Positions 27,030 through 36,799 of a stretch of 64,000 nt of DNA are shown piece after piece. Within the stretch, counting starts at the first letter, position 1, and every line of letters begins with the position of its first letter. Source of the DNA: Candidatus Nanosynbacter sp. TM7-053 (lineage in GTDB: Bacteria > Patescibacteriota > Saccharimonadia > Saccharimonadales > Saccharimonadaceae); assembly GCF_022828375.1 (NCBI RefSeq), contig NZ_JAJQJX010000001.1:434001-498000 (forward strand), read 5' to 3'. A model generated the notes under the pieces. The model was not told the DNA's origin. It saw nothing but the letters and a program-made list of their open reading frames with translations, and made no database searches. The position numbers and the translations under genes were made by a program.

Positions 27030-27614
27030 GTGAAAATCAAACAAAAAATGAAGAAAAAAACTAGAATTATACTTGCCTCTACGCTGGCTTTAGCTTTAGT
27101 AGTGTGTGCTACAGTTGCGTATATTTACAGGCCACAACAAAATAATACTGACGCTAATAATCCCGTAGTGAAAGAGTCTACAGATAAAAAAGAAGACTCT
27201 AAGAAAGTTGACGACAATAGTACGAAGCCCGAAAAACGCGACGGATATAGTCCTGATAAATCAATTAATACTGGAGATCAGCAGTCGTCAGAGTCAAAAA
27301 AATCAGTAGTTCCAATTGTGAGCGGATATGGATTGAGTGCAGATAAGCAATATTTACAGATTGATGGAGGGGTTAACTCCATTGTCGAGAACGGTGGTAG
27401 TTGTGAATTTACACTGTATTGGGCTGGCGGAAGTATTTCTCGTAAATCTAGTTCATTTGCTGGTCCAAGTTCGACGAGTTGTCATATGATTGAGGTGTCA
27501 TTGTCAGAGTTACCATCAGGGTCGGATATATCAGTAAAGGTGAGTTATTCATCAAAATTGTATACAGGAGAATCTTCGAATAATCCGTCATTCCGTAAGG
27601 AGAGCTTGCGGTGA
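27030..27614 (+). CDS. Secreted, membrane-anchored protein of unknown function
   Basis: A 194-residue protein that I do not recognise. A Lys-rich N-terminus is followed by one membrane helix (about 13-34). A charged, Lys/Asp/Ser-rich disordered linker (about 38-90) leads to a compact beta-rich domain (about 95-194) with two Cys residues near 125 and 150 that might pair outside the cell. The start is GTG 27030 with GAGAG eight bases upstream. The last four bases (GTGA) overlap the start of the 887-residue repeat protein, so the two are translationally coupled and may act together at the surface. Confidence 0.65.
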   Translation: MKIKQKMKKKTRIILASTLALALVVCATVAYIYRPQQNNTDANNPVVKESTDKKEDSKKVDDNSTKPEKRDGYSPDKSINTGDQQSSESKKSVVPIVSGYGLSADKQYLQIDGGVNSIVENGGSCEFTLYWAGGSISRKSSSFAGPSSTSCHMIEVSLSELPSGSDISVKVSYSSKLYTGESSNNPSFRKESLR

Positions 27615-30274
27615 TTGAAATAAGACGTACGAAGTGGACGAGATTAAAATATGTCAGCTGCACGTTAGCTGTGGTGAGTGTTATTGTCTTAGGGTTTATT
27701 TTTTGGCCGAGGACTGGAGCGCTATCTCCTTGGAATGCCGGTAGGATTATTGATGATAATGTTTTTTATGATACAAATACGTTTGCTAGCGTTCAAGATA
27801 TCCAGAATTTTATAAACGACCATACTCCTGCCTGTGATACATGGGGAACTGGACGGTCTGAATATGGTGGCGGCACGCGAGCGCAATATGCCGTTAACCG
27901 TGGCTGGCATGGTCCGCCGTATGTTTGTCTGCGTAATTATCACGAGAATCCAAACACTAAAGAAACCTCATTTGAAAAAGGCGGCGGCTGGTTTAGTGGT
28001 GGATTATCTACTGCACAAATTATTTGGAATGTGTCAAAAGAATTTGGCATTAACCCACAGGTCATGTTAGTGATATTGAAGAAGGAACAGGGGTCTTTGT
28101 TTACCGACTCGTGGCCTTTAAAGAGTCAATATAAATATGCTATGGGATTTGCTTGCCCGGACAACGGTCCAGGAAATACTGCAAATTGTTCAAGCGAATA
28201 TGCCGGGCTATACAACCAATTACGTATGGCTGCGCGCCAACTACGACTTTATGCGAATAGACCAAATGAATATCGTTACAAGGCGGGTCGAACCAACTAC
28301 ATCCAGTACAATCCAGATGTATCTTGTGGCGGAAGTTGGGTATATATTGAGAACCAAGCGACCGCAAGCCTGTATAACTACACGCCATATCAGCCGAATC
28401 AAGGGGCTTTGGATGCTGGCGCGGGAACCGCACATTGCGGAGCTTATGGCAATCGAAACTTCTGGAGGTTTTTCAATGAGTGGTTTGGTTCTCCGTTAAA
28501 TTCTGTCAAAATTGATTCGCCATTATCCATAAAGACGGAAAAAACCGGATCAAAATTGTTTACGAATATGGAAATAACAGCATCTTTTACTATTCGTAAT
28601 TCCACTAATCAGCGTCGCGACTTAGGTGTGATGGTAATTGCAGGTCGGGATAGCAATTCGAATAATTACGATTTTGGCAGTCAGCGCGTTATTCTTGAGC
28701 CGTGGCAATCATACACTTATCGAGCGTCCACTAGATTAGATAAAGAAGGTGATTATAAGTTTTGGATCAGTAATTATCGTGATGGTAGCGGGTGGAGCGA
28801 CAATTATCCAGAATCTTCAGCGGGAAATGTTCGTGAAGTAACAACATTTGTTCAGTCACCTCCAACGGTAGTGTCTGCCGTCACGACACAGATTTCACGT
28901 ATTCATAAAAATCAATCAGTTAACGTGGGCTTTCAGGTGAAAAATAATAGTGCCAAACCTGTTGATCTTGGTTACTTTGGCTTAGCTATAACAAGTCCAA
29001 GTGGAAAGAATGCTGACGTTGTCTTTGACACGGTTAATCAATTATCTCCAGGCGCTGTATACAATTACAATAAAGAGTTTTTACCGCGTGAAGAAGGACT
29101 GTATCGAGCAAGAATTAGCGGGACTCTTGACGGTGGTAGGACGTGGACAGAAGCTCAGTATCCTGTAGCTACGGACGCCAGTGCTGGTAATCGCGCCACC
29201 TTCACAGTTCTCCCTAGCTTAACACTCACTCAAGGCATAACATTCTCTAGCGCTAACCCTCGCTCTGGCGATTCAGTCACAACTACATTCAAACTAAAAA
29301 ACTCCTCTAACCAACCAATAACAACCAGTGAGTACACTTGCCTAATCCTACGTAACCAAAGCGGGCAAAACTACGACCTAGGATGTCTTTCTCCATCAAC
29401 AATTCAGCCAAATCAAGAGTTAGAATTCAAAGCAACTCGTCCATTCCCAGTAGGTACATATAACGCATATTTCTCTACATTTGACGGTAGAAGGTGGCAA
29501 GACTACAAAACACCACCTCTCGAAACTGGACAAGAGGTGGTGAAGGCTGAGATGAGGGTTCTTCCTGACGTCGTTCTTTCTGAAGGACTATCAATTAGTA
29601 GCACTACTGCACATGTAGGTGAGCAGCTAACGGGTACTTTCAAGTTAGAGAATCTTAGCTCTAGTGTATCTAATCATAATCAGCAGCTATGCTACATCAT
29701 TCGCAGGCGGCAGGGTGGTAACTATGATTTAGGATGTTTGCCTACGGGCGGAATTCCACCTAAGAGTCAATCGAGCTTCTCTCTGAGTCGTACGTTTAAT
29801 AAGCCTGGTGAATATGAAGCGTTCTTTTCGCTTTATGACAATGGAGTATGGCGCGAAGGGGCTTATCCTCCAGGACTTACAGGAAAGGAATCTTCTCGCG
29901 CCACCTTCACAGTTCTCCCTAGCTTAACACTCACTCAAGGTATAACATTCTCTAGCGCTAACCCTCGTTCTGGCGATTCAGTCACAACTACATTCAAACT
30001 AAAAAACTCCTCTAATCAACCAATAACAACCAGTGAGTACACTTGTCTAATCCTACGTAATCAAAGTGGGCAAAACTACGATCTAGGGTGTCTTTCTCCA
30101 TCAACAATTCAGTCAAATCAAGAGTTAGAATTCAAAGCAACTCGTCCATTCCCAGTAGGTACATATAACGCATATTTCTCTACATTTGACGGTAGAAGGT
30201 GGCAAGACTACAAAACACCACCTCTCGAAACTGGACAAGAGGTGGTGAAGGCTGAGATGAGGGTTCTTCCTTAA
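27611..30274 (+). CDS. Surface protein: lysozyme-fold-like domain plus five tandem Ig-like domains
   Basis: An 887-residue protein. A membrane anchor or signal (about 15-36) is followed by a globular Cys-containing domain (about 40-295). Its pattern (NPQVMLVILKKEQG, then a Tyr/Gly-rich aromatic region and FWRFFNEWFG) resembles lysozyme-fold wall hydrolases, with Glu in KKEQG as a candidate catalytic residue; this is inference. Five beta-sandwich domains of about 115 residues follow, each ending in a TFVxLP-like strand. Domains three and five differ by one residue, and the protein stops exactly at a domain end. GTG 27611 has AAGGAGA seven bases upstream and overlaps the preceding gene. It probably works as a wall-binding or adhesive stalk. 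Confidence 0.7.
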   Translation: MIEIRRTKWTRLKYVSCTLAVVSVIVLGFIFWPRTGALSPWNAGRIIDDNVFYDTNTFASVQDIQNFINDHTPACDTWGTGRSEYGGGTRAQYAVNRGWHGPPYVCLRNYHENPNTKETSFEKGGGWFSGGLSTAQIIWNVSKEFGINPQVMLVILKKEQGSLFTDSWPLKSQYKYAMGFACPDNGPGNTANCSSEYAGLYNQLRMAARQLRLYANRPNEYRYKAGRTNYIQYNPDVSCGGSWVYIENQATASLYNYTPYQPNQGALDAGAGTAHCGAYGNRNFWRFFNEWFGSPLNSVKIDSPLSIKTEKTGSKLFTNMEITASFTIRNSTNQRRDLGVMVIAGRDSNSNNYDFGSQRVILEPWQSYTYRASTRLDKEGDYKFWISNYRDGSGWSDNYPESSAGNVREVTTFVQSPPTVVSAVTTQISRIHKNQSVNVGFQVKNNSAKPVDLGYFGLAITSPSGKNADVVFDTVNQLSPGAVYNYNKEFLPREEGLYRARISGTLDGGRTWTEAQYPVATDASAGNRATFTVLPSLTLTQGITFSSANPRSGDSVTTTFKLKNSSNQPITTSEYTCLILRNQSGQNYDLGCLSPSTIQPNQELEFKATRPFPVGTYNAYFSTFDGRRWQDYKTPPLETGQEVVKAEMRVLPDVVLSEGLSISSTTAHVGEQLTGTFKLENLSSSVSNHNQQLCYIIRRRQGGNYDLGCLPTGGIPPKSQSSFSLSRTFNKPGEYEAFFSLYDNGVWREGAYPPGLTGKESSRATFTVLPSLTLTQGITFSSANPRSGDSVTTTFKLKNSSNQPITTSEYTCLILRNQSGQNYDLGCLSPSTIQSNQELEFKATRPFPVGTYNAYFSTFDGRRWQDYKTPPLETGQEVVKAEMRVLP
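29191..29566 (+). repeat. 376-bp direct repeat, copy 1 (Ig-like domain 3)
   Basis: This segment recurs at 29896-30271, offset 705 bases. I count nine differences in 376 positions, all transitions; eight are silent and one changes Pro to Ser. It encodes exactly one Ig-like domain. Confidence 0.95.
29896..30271 (+). repeat. 376-bp direct repeat, copy 2 (Ig-like domain 5)
   Basis: Copy 2 of the in-gene duplication. In eight of the nine differences copy 2 has T where copy 1 has C. The stop codon follows the repeat immediately, so the domain array ends at a clean domain border. Confidence 0.95.
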
Positions 30275-32424
30275 TTATTTGAGAACATACCCTTAACTTC
30301 GCCTATAAACGAATCTTCCGAGAACTCGCGGGATGCTTTCTCCCGCAAGTTTTTGGCTTTATTGAACGATGACTCTATATCATCCAGAGTCTGCTTAATG
30401 CATTTCGCATATGCTTTTGGATTAGTGATATCGTCAACTATAAAGCCGTTTTCACCTATAAAGTCAGGAAGTCCGCCAACTCTAGCTGCAACTATTGGCA
30501 GTCCGCGCAAAGCTATTTCAACTGGCGTATTTGGCATACCGTCAAAAAGTGAGGTATATAGAAAAGCGTCATATTTTTCAGCTGGCAGAGATGCTACTCC
30601 GTTAAATCCACCGATATAATGAACACGTGGATGCGGTGATAGACTACTTGCAGGGAACTCTGATGAAGGATCTCCGTACATATCTATATGAACGTCTTCA
30701 GGGAGAAGGTCTGCAATTTCCGATACTAATTTAGGCAATTTTTCTGGCGCCAGTCGAGAAGCCCATAATATTCTACGGCTATTCGGTAATTCATCTACTA
30801 CAGGATAATGATTTTTTGTCAGCGGTTGATGATGTACGATTATTTTTTTGGGGTCGTAAGCATATTCGTTGACCCACATAGATTTTACTGCTTCGTTGTC
30901 TGTCGTAATTAAATCAAGAAGTTGATATACCTGTGGTATATGACTGTGCGAAAATCCAAAAATTCGTCCCGTCTCATCAGTACTCTGACTATATGCAGTA
31001 GCTATTACTCGCTTGTTGGTCGCTTTTATGTATGTTTCGTGATCACGCACAAAATCATAAGCCAGCTCGGAATTAAGAATGTGTAAAGTTTTAACATTGG
31101 TGTTTTCGATCAATTGTTCAAGTAGTCTGTATTTTTGGTCAATACTAAAGAACCGAGTTATTGTCCCAAATTGTAAGAAATCTATTTTCTTATCTAGCTG
31201 TGACCTCCATTCTGAATAGTCAGCAGGAACTTCATTAGTGGAGATAACGAGTACTTTCTTTCCTATTGAAGACGCGGTGTTTGCGTAATTGATGGCAAAT
31301 AAATCTGCGCCGCCTCTCTTAAGCCAGGGTACAAATAGGACATAATCGTAGCTGTCACTTCGTAATTCCTTACATATTTCCCAATACGCAAGACCAACTC
31401 GATAATGATCGTCGGTGATTGTGTGGTATGTGCTTGGTAGCGGTGATGGTGGAAAAATTTCTTTTTCTATTGAGTGAAGAGCTTTCCATTCTGTTTTCAG
31501 CCATTTTGGTATAGATTCTGCAGTTTGTGAATGCGCTGGTCGTTTCAGTAATGTACTACGTCCACGGCGTATTATAGCCAGGGGTCGGCGGATCAATCCT
31601 AACGGTATGCGCGATCTTATGATTAATTCTTTGATTGTGTTTTTTGTTTGACGGTGTTGCTCTGATTGAGGAACGTGGATTTTGTTGATGTCTATAGAGC
31701 GAAAATTGGACGGCTTAAATATTGAGTGGGCGTGCAGTAATGATCGACTAGCTTTTTGGCGTGCCCACTCTGATCCTGATGACTTGCGACGTACAAATAT
31801 TGCTGTTTGTGGAATGAGAATATTTTTTACGCCATTTTCAATCAAGCAACAACTTAAGTACCAGTCTTCATATCCATATCCTGGGCTATTTGGTGCATAC
31901 GGGAATTTTTTAAGAAGCGTAATCGGTGCGATGATAACGGAATTCCAGCGTCCAGATAGAACGCTCAATAAGATATCTTGGTCCTTAGTGGTGTAGCCAG
32001 TTTTTTGGACAATAGAGTCCGCGCCCTCGAATTCTATAGTATAAGCGCTGTGGGCAACATATTTCCCGTAAGGTTTTTTTAATAGCAATTGAACACTGTC
32101 ATGTAGCCAATTTTCGCTCATTAAATCATCGGCGTCGATAAAAGAAACAAATTGACCATGCGCTTTTTTTATGGCGCTATTTCGCGAACTTGAAAGATCT
32201 CCATGATCCCATTGATATATGTGTATAGGCAGGCCGGTATAGTTATTGAAATAATCAATAGTCTGATCATCACCTCTGTCTATGGAAACTATCACTTCAT
32301 AAGATATAGACGCTTCCTCAATTTTTTTTACAGCACGCTCGACTGATTTCATAGTCTTATGCGCAACAAGACCCTCGCGGTGGGCAGTTATAATAATAGA
32401 CAATACACAATCTTTCTTATTCAT
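30271..32424 (-). CDS. Bifunctional GT2-GT4 glycosyltransferase
   Basis: A 717-residue fusion of two transferases. The N-terminal GT2 domain (about 1-230) has LSIIITAHREG and the metal motif DADDLM. After a basic linker (about 260-320) comes a GT4-type GT-B module (about 360-717) with ILWASRLAPEKLP and a SLFDGMPNTPVEIAL donor motif followed by GLPIVAARVGGLPDFIG. It probably adds two consecutive sugars to the surface glycan. TATAAT (32437-32432, minus strand) lies seven bases before the ATG. Its 3' end overlaps the convergent repeat-protein gene by four bases. Confidence 0.85.
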   Translation of the reverse strand: MNKKDCVLSIIITAHREGLVAHKTMKSVERAVKKIEEASISYEVIVSIDRGDDQTIDYFNNYTGLPIHIYQWDHGDLSSSRNSAIKKAHGQFVSFIDADDLMSENWLHDSVQLLLKKPYGKYVAHSAYTIEFEGADSIVQKTGYTTKDQDILLSVLSGRWNSVIIAPITLLKKFPYAPNSPGYGYEDWYLSCCLIENGVKNILIPQTAIFVRRKSSGSEWARQKASRSLLHAHSIFKPSNFRSIDINKIHVPQSEQHRQTKNTIKELIIRSRIPLGLIRRPLAIIRRGRSTLLKRPAHSQTAESIPKWLKTEWKALHSIEKEIFPPSPLPSTYHTITDDHYRVGLAYWEICKELRSDSYDYVLFVPWLKRGGADLFAINYANTASSIGKKVLVISTNEVPADYSEWRSQLDKKIDFLQFGTITRFFSIDQKYRLLEQLIENTNVKTLHILNSELAYDFVRDHETYIKATNKRVIATAYSQSTDETGRIFGFSHSHIPQVYQLLDLITTDNEAVKSMWVNEYAYDPKKIIVHHQPLTKNHYPVVDELPNSRRILWASRLAPEKLPKLVSEIADLLPEDVHIDMYGDPSSEFPASSLSPHPRVHYIGGFNGVASLPAEKYDAFLYTSLFDGMPNTPVEIALRGLPIVAARVGGLPDFIGENGFIVDDITNPKAYAKCIKQTLDDIESSFNKAKNLREKASREFSEDSFIGEVKGMFSNN

Positions 32425-32484
32425 AATTCAGATTATAGACTAGGTAGCTTCTTTAGTCTATTTTGTGCTATTATGATACTTGTA

Positions 32485-33846
32485 ATGAAAGAGTGGAGTA
32501 AGAATAAACCTGGGGTAGTTTTCTTTTTTGTAGTCTGGTTTATATTATCAATATCATTTATTGGTAATTTTTTTGGAACAGGACTATGGAACGGATGGTT
32601 TGACGGTTTTCAGAAAGATTCGTCTGCCATAGTAGAGAAAACTGCTTATTGCAAAAATAAATATGATTACAAAGGTCCGTTAATAGCAACTGACAGTAAA
32701 GATTACAATAAGATAATGATGAGCCAAGATTGTAATCCGTCTCAGGTAAAACCTTATGTATCTCAATACGGTTTACAGGCGAGAGTTATAGCTGGATTAT
32801 CTCCGAATGATGCTTCCAAAATTCCAGCTTACATCAAAAGAGCGTCTATATTCCTGGCTGTGCTTACCGCATTTTTACTGGCCTTAGTTGTTCAAAAAAT
32901 AAGAGCGCTATTCGGTAGGATTACCGCCTCTGTCTTTGTTGTGATGCTGGCCTTTAGTCCTTGGATTACTGGGTATGCTCGCAATATATATTGGATAGAA
33001 CCGCTGTTGATAGCTCCGTTTGTAATATCTTTTGTTGGCTATCAATATTTTAAGAAATCAAAAAAACTTTGGTTATTTTACATTATCGAATCTGTAGCTA
33101 TGTTCCTCAAGCTACTGAACGGATATGAATATGTATCGACAATCGCTATATCAGTATTAGTTCCTATAATATTCTTTGAATTAGTTCATAAAAACGTGAA
33201 AATCATTAATCTTTGGAAGCAAGCAGTGCCCGTGTTTGCTGCTACGGTTGTCGCGTTTTTTGGTGCTTATTGGGTAAACTTTGTGTCGCTTACTGATTAT
33301 TACGGATCATCTGATAAAGCCGCAAGTGCCATAAATGCCAGGGCGTCGGATAGGGGAATTTCTGGTATACGTTCTATGAGGGCATATGCCGTCGGTAATT
33401 TTAAAATCCTACGACCTGAATCCTATAACTTCATAAATAAAATAGTTAATCTGGACAATATGGCTAATAATAGCGGAAAAACGTATAAGTATATTATTGT
33501 AAATGTCGTTAATTATTTGCTACTGCCAGCAATTACTTTGCCTGTACATATTAATGGTATGTTTGGCGAGTTTATACAGTCTATTCTATTCTGGACTATT
33601 CTTGGGTATTTGATTATTCTTAGCTCCAGAAAGATTATTGGTAAGAAATATAGCAGATCTTTCCTTTGGTCTATGAATTTCTCTGTTATTGGAGCTTTTT
33701 GTTGGCTTGCTCTTATGCCGGGTCACGCATTACCACACGCTCACATAAACGGCATTATATTCTACATACCTCTGCTATTGTTCGTATATATATTGATTGG
33801 GTTATGGGCTGATTATGTAGTAAAAAGGACGGTGAAATATGAATAG
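32485..33846 (+). CDS. Multi-spanning membrane protein, possible GT-C type glycosyltransferase
   Basis: About 453 residues with roughly ten membrane helices. A large exported loop after the first helix, then LAFSPWITGYARNIYWIE, recalls GT-C enzymes that use polyprenyl-phosphate sugars, but no firm signature was found. The open frame runs from 32359, overlapping the minus-strand neighbour. I chose ATG 32485 because TATGAT (32472-32477) ends seven bases upstream and the helix-forming sequence starts there. It overlaps the FAD oxidoreductase gene by eight bases and so belongs to a + strand glycan operon. Confidence 0.65.
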   Translation: MKEWSKNKPGVVFFFVVWFILSISFIGNFFGTGLWNGWFDGFQKDSSAIVEKTAYCKNKYDYKGPLIATDSKDYNKIMMSQDCNPSQVKPYVSQYGLQARVIAGLSPNDASKIPAYIKRASIFLAVLTAFLLALVVQKIRALFGRITASVFVVMLAFSPWITGYARNIYWIEPLLIAPFVISFVGYQYFKKSKKLWLFYIIESVAMFLKLLNGYEYVSTIAISVLVPIIFFELVHKNVKIINLWKQAVPVFAATVVAFFGAYWVNFVSLTDYYGSSDKAASAINARASDRGISGIRSMRAYAVGNFKILRPESYNFINKIVNLDNMANNSGKTYKYIIVNVVNYLLLPAITLPVHINGMFGEFIQSILFWTILGYLIILSSRKIIGKKYSRSFLWSMNFSVIGAFCWLALMPGHALPHAHINGIIFYIPLLLFVYILIGLWADYVVKRTVKYE

Positions 33847-34969
33847 TACAGTTATTATTGGCGGTGGATTTTATGGGCTAAGAATAGCACTATATCTGCA
33901 CGAAGAGCTTGGCGTAGATAATATAATTATTATCGAGAAAGAAACTGCGTTGATGGACAGAGCTTCTTACGTGAATCAGGCGCGCATCCATAATGGATAT
34001 CATTATCCTCGCAGTGTTTTGACTGGGTTTCGTTCAGCGGTTAACTTCCCAGTTTTTGTTGATGAATACGGTCCAGCTGTAGTATCTAATTTTGAGAAAT
34101 ATTATGGAATCGCTAAGCATCTTTCAAAGGTTAACGCTAAGCAGTTTGAACATTTTTGCGAAAAGATTGGTTCTGAAATTGAGCGTGCTCCGCATGATAT
34201 AGAAAAAATGTTTAATCCGTCGTTGATTGAAGAGGTTTTTAAGGTTAAAGAATACGCGTTCAATTCACGAAAGCTAAGAGAACTTTTGGTAGAGCGCATT
34301 AATAAATATAAGGGCATTAGTATTCATACTGGAGAATCTGTCAGCAAAATTGAATTGCCTGCTGGCGGCGCGGGTAAAATAAATGTTATTACTGATCGTG
34401 GTAATTATGAAGCAGATTTTGTTTTAAACTGTACTTATTCAAATATCAATACGTTGCATCGTGCATCTGGATTGCCGCTAGTTGGACTTAAGCATGAAAT
34501 TACCGAGATGTGTCTTGTTGAGCTACCCCGGCAGCTTAAGGATTTTAGCATAACGGTGATGGATGGTCCGTTTTTCTCGATTATGCCATTTCCTTCGAAG
34601 AATTTATATACTCTTTCGCACGTTCGTTACACACCACATGAATCGTGGATTGATGATGAAAATACTAGCGCCGAGCGTATCAAAACTCATGAATATTTGA
34701 AAAATCGCCCCTTTAAATCAAACTATAGGCAGATGTATAATGATGTTGTGAGGTTTATTCCAGCCTTGAAAGATATGAAATATCGTGAATCTATCGTTGA
34801 AGTGAAGACAGTTTTAGTGAAGAGTGAAGACGATGATAGTCGCCCGATATTGTTCAGAAATGACTTTGGCAACGATGGATATATTTGTATTATGGGCGGA
34901 AAATTAGATAATATTTATGATGCTTTTGAGGAATTGAGGAGGATATATGGTCAAGAAAAAGCAAACTAA
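33839..34969 (+). CDS. FAD-dependent oxidoreductase (DAO-like)
   Basis: A 376-residue protein with an N-terminal Rossmann dinucleotide fold (TVIIGGGFYGLRIALYL, glycines near 7-12) and an acidic residue ending strand two, as expected for FAD. The conserved block NQARIHNGYHYPRS (about 43-56) marks a group of oxidoreductases often found in surface-glycan loci. It may oxidise or rearrange a sugar or a lipid-linked intermediate, but the substrate is unknown. It overlaps the upstream membrane protein gene by eight bases and the downstream GT2 gene by 23. Confidence 0.8.
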   Translation: MNSTVIIGGGFYGLRIALYLHEELGVDNIIIIEKETALMDRASYVNQARIHNGYHYPRSVLTGFRSAVNFPVFVDEYGPAVVSNFEKYYGIAKHLSKVNAKQFEHFCEKIGSEIERAPHDIEKMFNPSLIEEVFKVKEYAFNSRKLRELLVERINKYKGISIHTGESVSKIELPAGGAGKINVITDRGNYEADFVLNCTYSNINTLHRASGLPLVGLKHEITEMCLVELPRQLKDFSITVMDGPFFSIMPFPSKNLYTLSHVRYTPHESWIDDENTSAERIKTHEYLKNRPFKSNYRQMYNDVVRFIPALKDMKYRESIVEVKTVLVKSEDDDSRPILFRNDFGNDGYICIMGGKLDNIYDAFEELRRIYGQEKAN

Positions 34970-35936
34970 TAAAACTGTAAAGAAACAAGATATTTTTGTA
35001 TCTGTTGTGGTTGGAGTTGATCGTAACTATACTGGCTTGGGTGAATATTTAACGGATTTATCGAAATTACTTGGTGGTAGTTATGAAAATTACGAAATTA
35101 TCGTGATAGATAATGAATTGAAGCCAGAAGTTGTAAATGAAGTAATAGATATGTTGAAGGTGTTGCCGTGCATACGCTTAATCCGTATGTCTAGGGAGTA
35201 TAGTTACGACATCGCTCTTATGGCTGGCATTCAAGGAGCAATTGGTGATTATGTAGTATTGACCAACCCAGCAATTGACCCAATAGACGCCATACCTTCT
35301 ATCGTCGAAGAAAACAAGAAATACGATATCGTTAATGGAATAGCAACTAACCATACAAAGAAAGATGATTTAGGTAGGCGAACATTTTATTGGTATAACC
35401 GTCGATATCTTGGTGTTGATATTCCTGCCGCCGCGACATATTTTATCGCACTCAGTAGGCGCGCAGTAAAAGCTGTTTCTACTACAAATAGGCACGATGG
35501 ACATATTCGTCATTTGATTCGTCAAATTGGATATAAATGCGCAGAATATCGCTATGAAGTAAAAATAGATCCAGTAAAGACACGTAAACTGCGCACGGGA
35601 GTGTTGGAGGCTATAGATATAGCAGCTAGCCACTCCACTCAACCGCTAAGGGCTATGTCGTGGGTTGGCGTCGGTGCTAGTGTTATTAATCTAATTTACG
35701 CATTATACGTTGTCTGTGTGTCAGTATTTAAGCGCGACGTGGCTGCGGGATGGACAACTATGTCCTTACAGCTTTCTGTGATGTTTTTCTTGCTATTTAT
35801 GTTTTTGGTTGTATTAGCGGAATATGTTGGAAAAATACTTAAAGAGGCGCGAGACGATGCTTCATATATAGTGATGGATGAATTAAGTAGTACGGTATCT
35901 ATTGCCGATACGGAAAGGAAAAATCTTTCGGAGTAA
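34947..35936 (+). CDS. GT2 glycosyltransferase with two C-terminal membrane helices (ArnC/GtrB-like)
   Basis: A 329-residue protein. The GT-A core has VSVVVGVDRNYTG and a donor region in which the usual DxD is replaced by TNPAIDP (about 110-116), an unusual active-site variant. Two helices (about 232-255 and 270-295) place it with polyprenyl-phosphate glycosyltransferases. AGGAGG precedes the ATG, and the start lies inside the FAD oxidoreductase gene. The missing Asp pair could mean altered metal use or a non-catalytic role. Confidence 0.78.
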   Translation: MVKKKQTNKTVKKQDIFVSVVVGVDRNYTGLGEYLTDLSKLLGGSYENYEIIVIDNELKPEVVNEVIDMLKVLPCIRLIRMSREYSYDIALMAGIQGAIGDYVVLTNPAIDPIDAIPSIVEENKKYDIVNGIATNHTKKDDLGRRTFYWYNRRYLGVDIPAAATYFIALSRRAVKAVSTTNRHDGHIRHLIRQIGYKCAEYRYEVKIDPVKTRKLRTGVLEAIDIAASHSTQPLRAMSWVGVGASVINLIYALYVVCVSVFKRDVAAGWTTMSLQLSVMFFLLFMFLVVLAEYVGKILKEARDDASYIVMDELSSTVSIADTERKNLSE

Positions 35937-35940
35937 TAAT

Positions 35941-36765
35941 ATGAGTAAAATAACTTCTGAGAAAATAAATCAATTACATCCAGAATGGGAATTCCCAGAG
36001 TTTGAAATTGATGAGATAAATAAGAAGAAGCATAAATATTGTGTGTGTGTTTTTGTTATCAATGAAGGAGAGCGCATCCAAAAACAGCTACAGAAGATGA
36101 AACCGCTGGCTGAGCAAATCGATATCGTGGTGGCTGACGGCGGAAGTACTGACGGGTCGCTTGGGATTGATTTTCTAAAGTCTCAAGACGTGCGAGCTTT
36201 ATTGACGAAAAAAGGTAAGGGTAAACTGAGCGCACAGATGAGAATGGCGTTTGCTTGGGCTCTCTCTGAAGGTTATGAGGGCGTTGTGGTTGTCGATGGA
36301 AACGGCAAGGATAGTATAGAAAGAATTCCTAACTTTATTAAATTGCTTGACCAAGGATATGATCACGTCCAAGGCTCACGATTTATACCAGGCGGTAAGG
36401 CTGTAAATACGCCGCTCTCGAGGGAAGTTGGTCTTCATCTTATTCACGCGCCATTGATAAGTCTTGCGGCTGGAAAAAGACATACCGATACGACAAATGG
36501 ATTCCGTGCTTATAGCGCAAAATTGCTCAAAGATCCAGATATTGCTGTATTCCGTGATATATTTCAAACTTACGAACTTCATTATTATCTCGCTATTGAA
36601 AGTAGCCGTCGTAAGCAGTATAAAACGGCTGAAACGCCAGTTATACGAACATATCCGAAGAAGGGTAAAACACCAACGAAGATTAGCCCAATCAAGGGGA
36701 ATATGCACGTTATGAACGTATTACTTCGTGCGGTGGCTGGAAAATATCGTAAGCCTAAAAAATAG
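35941..36765 (+). CDS. GT2 family glycosyltransferase (DPM1-like, soluble)
   Basis: A 274-residue protein without C-terminal membrane helices. VFVINEGERI, VADGGSTDGS and VVVDGNGKDS (in place of DADLQD) define the GT-A fold, with GSRFIPGG and DTTNGFRAYS typical of dolichyl-phosphate-mannose-like enzymes. The open frame extends upstream to 35902, but ATG 35941, five bases after the previous stop, is the likely start. It is the last of a four-gene + strand group. Confidence 0.8.
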   Translation: MSKITSEKINQLHPEWEFPEFEIDEINKKKHKYCVCVFVINEGERIQKQLQKMKPLAEQIDIVVADGGSTDGSLGIDFLKSQDVRALLTKKGKGKLSAQMRMAFAWALSEGYEGVVVVDGNGKDSIERIPNFIKLLDQGYDHVQGSRFIPGGKAVNTPLSREVGLHLIHAPLISLAAGKRHTDTTNGFRAYSAKLLKDPDIAVFRDIFQTYELHYYLAIESSRRKQYKTAETPVIRTYPKKGKTPTKISPIKGNMHVMNVLLRAVAGKYRKPKK

Positions 36766-36799
36766 TCCGTTTACGATAATATTGTTAAACCACTCGCGA

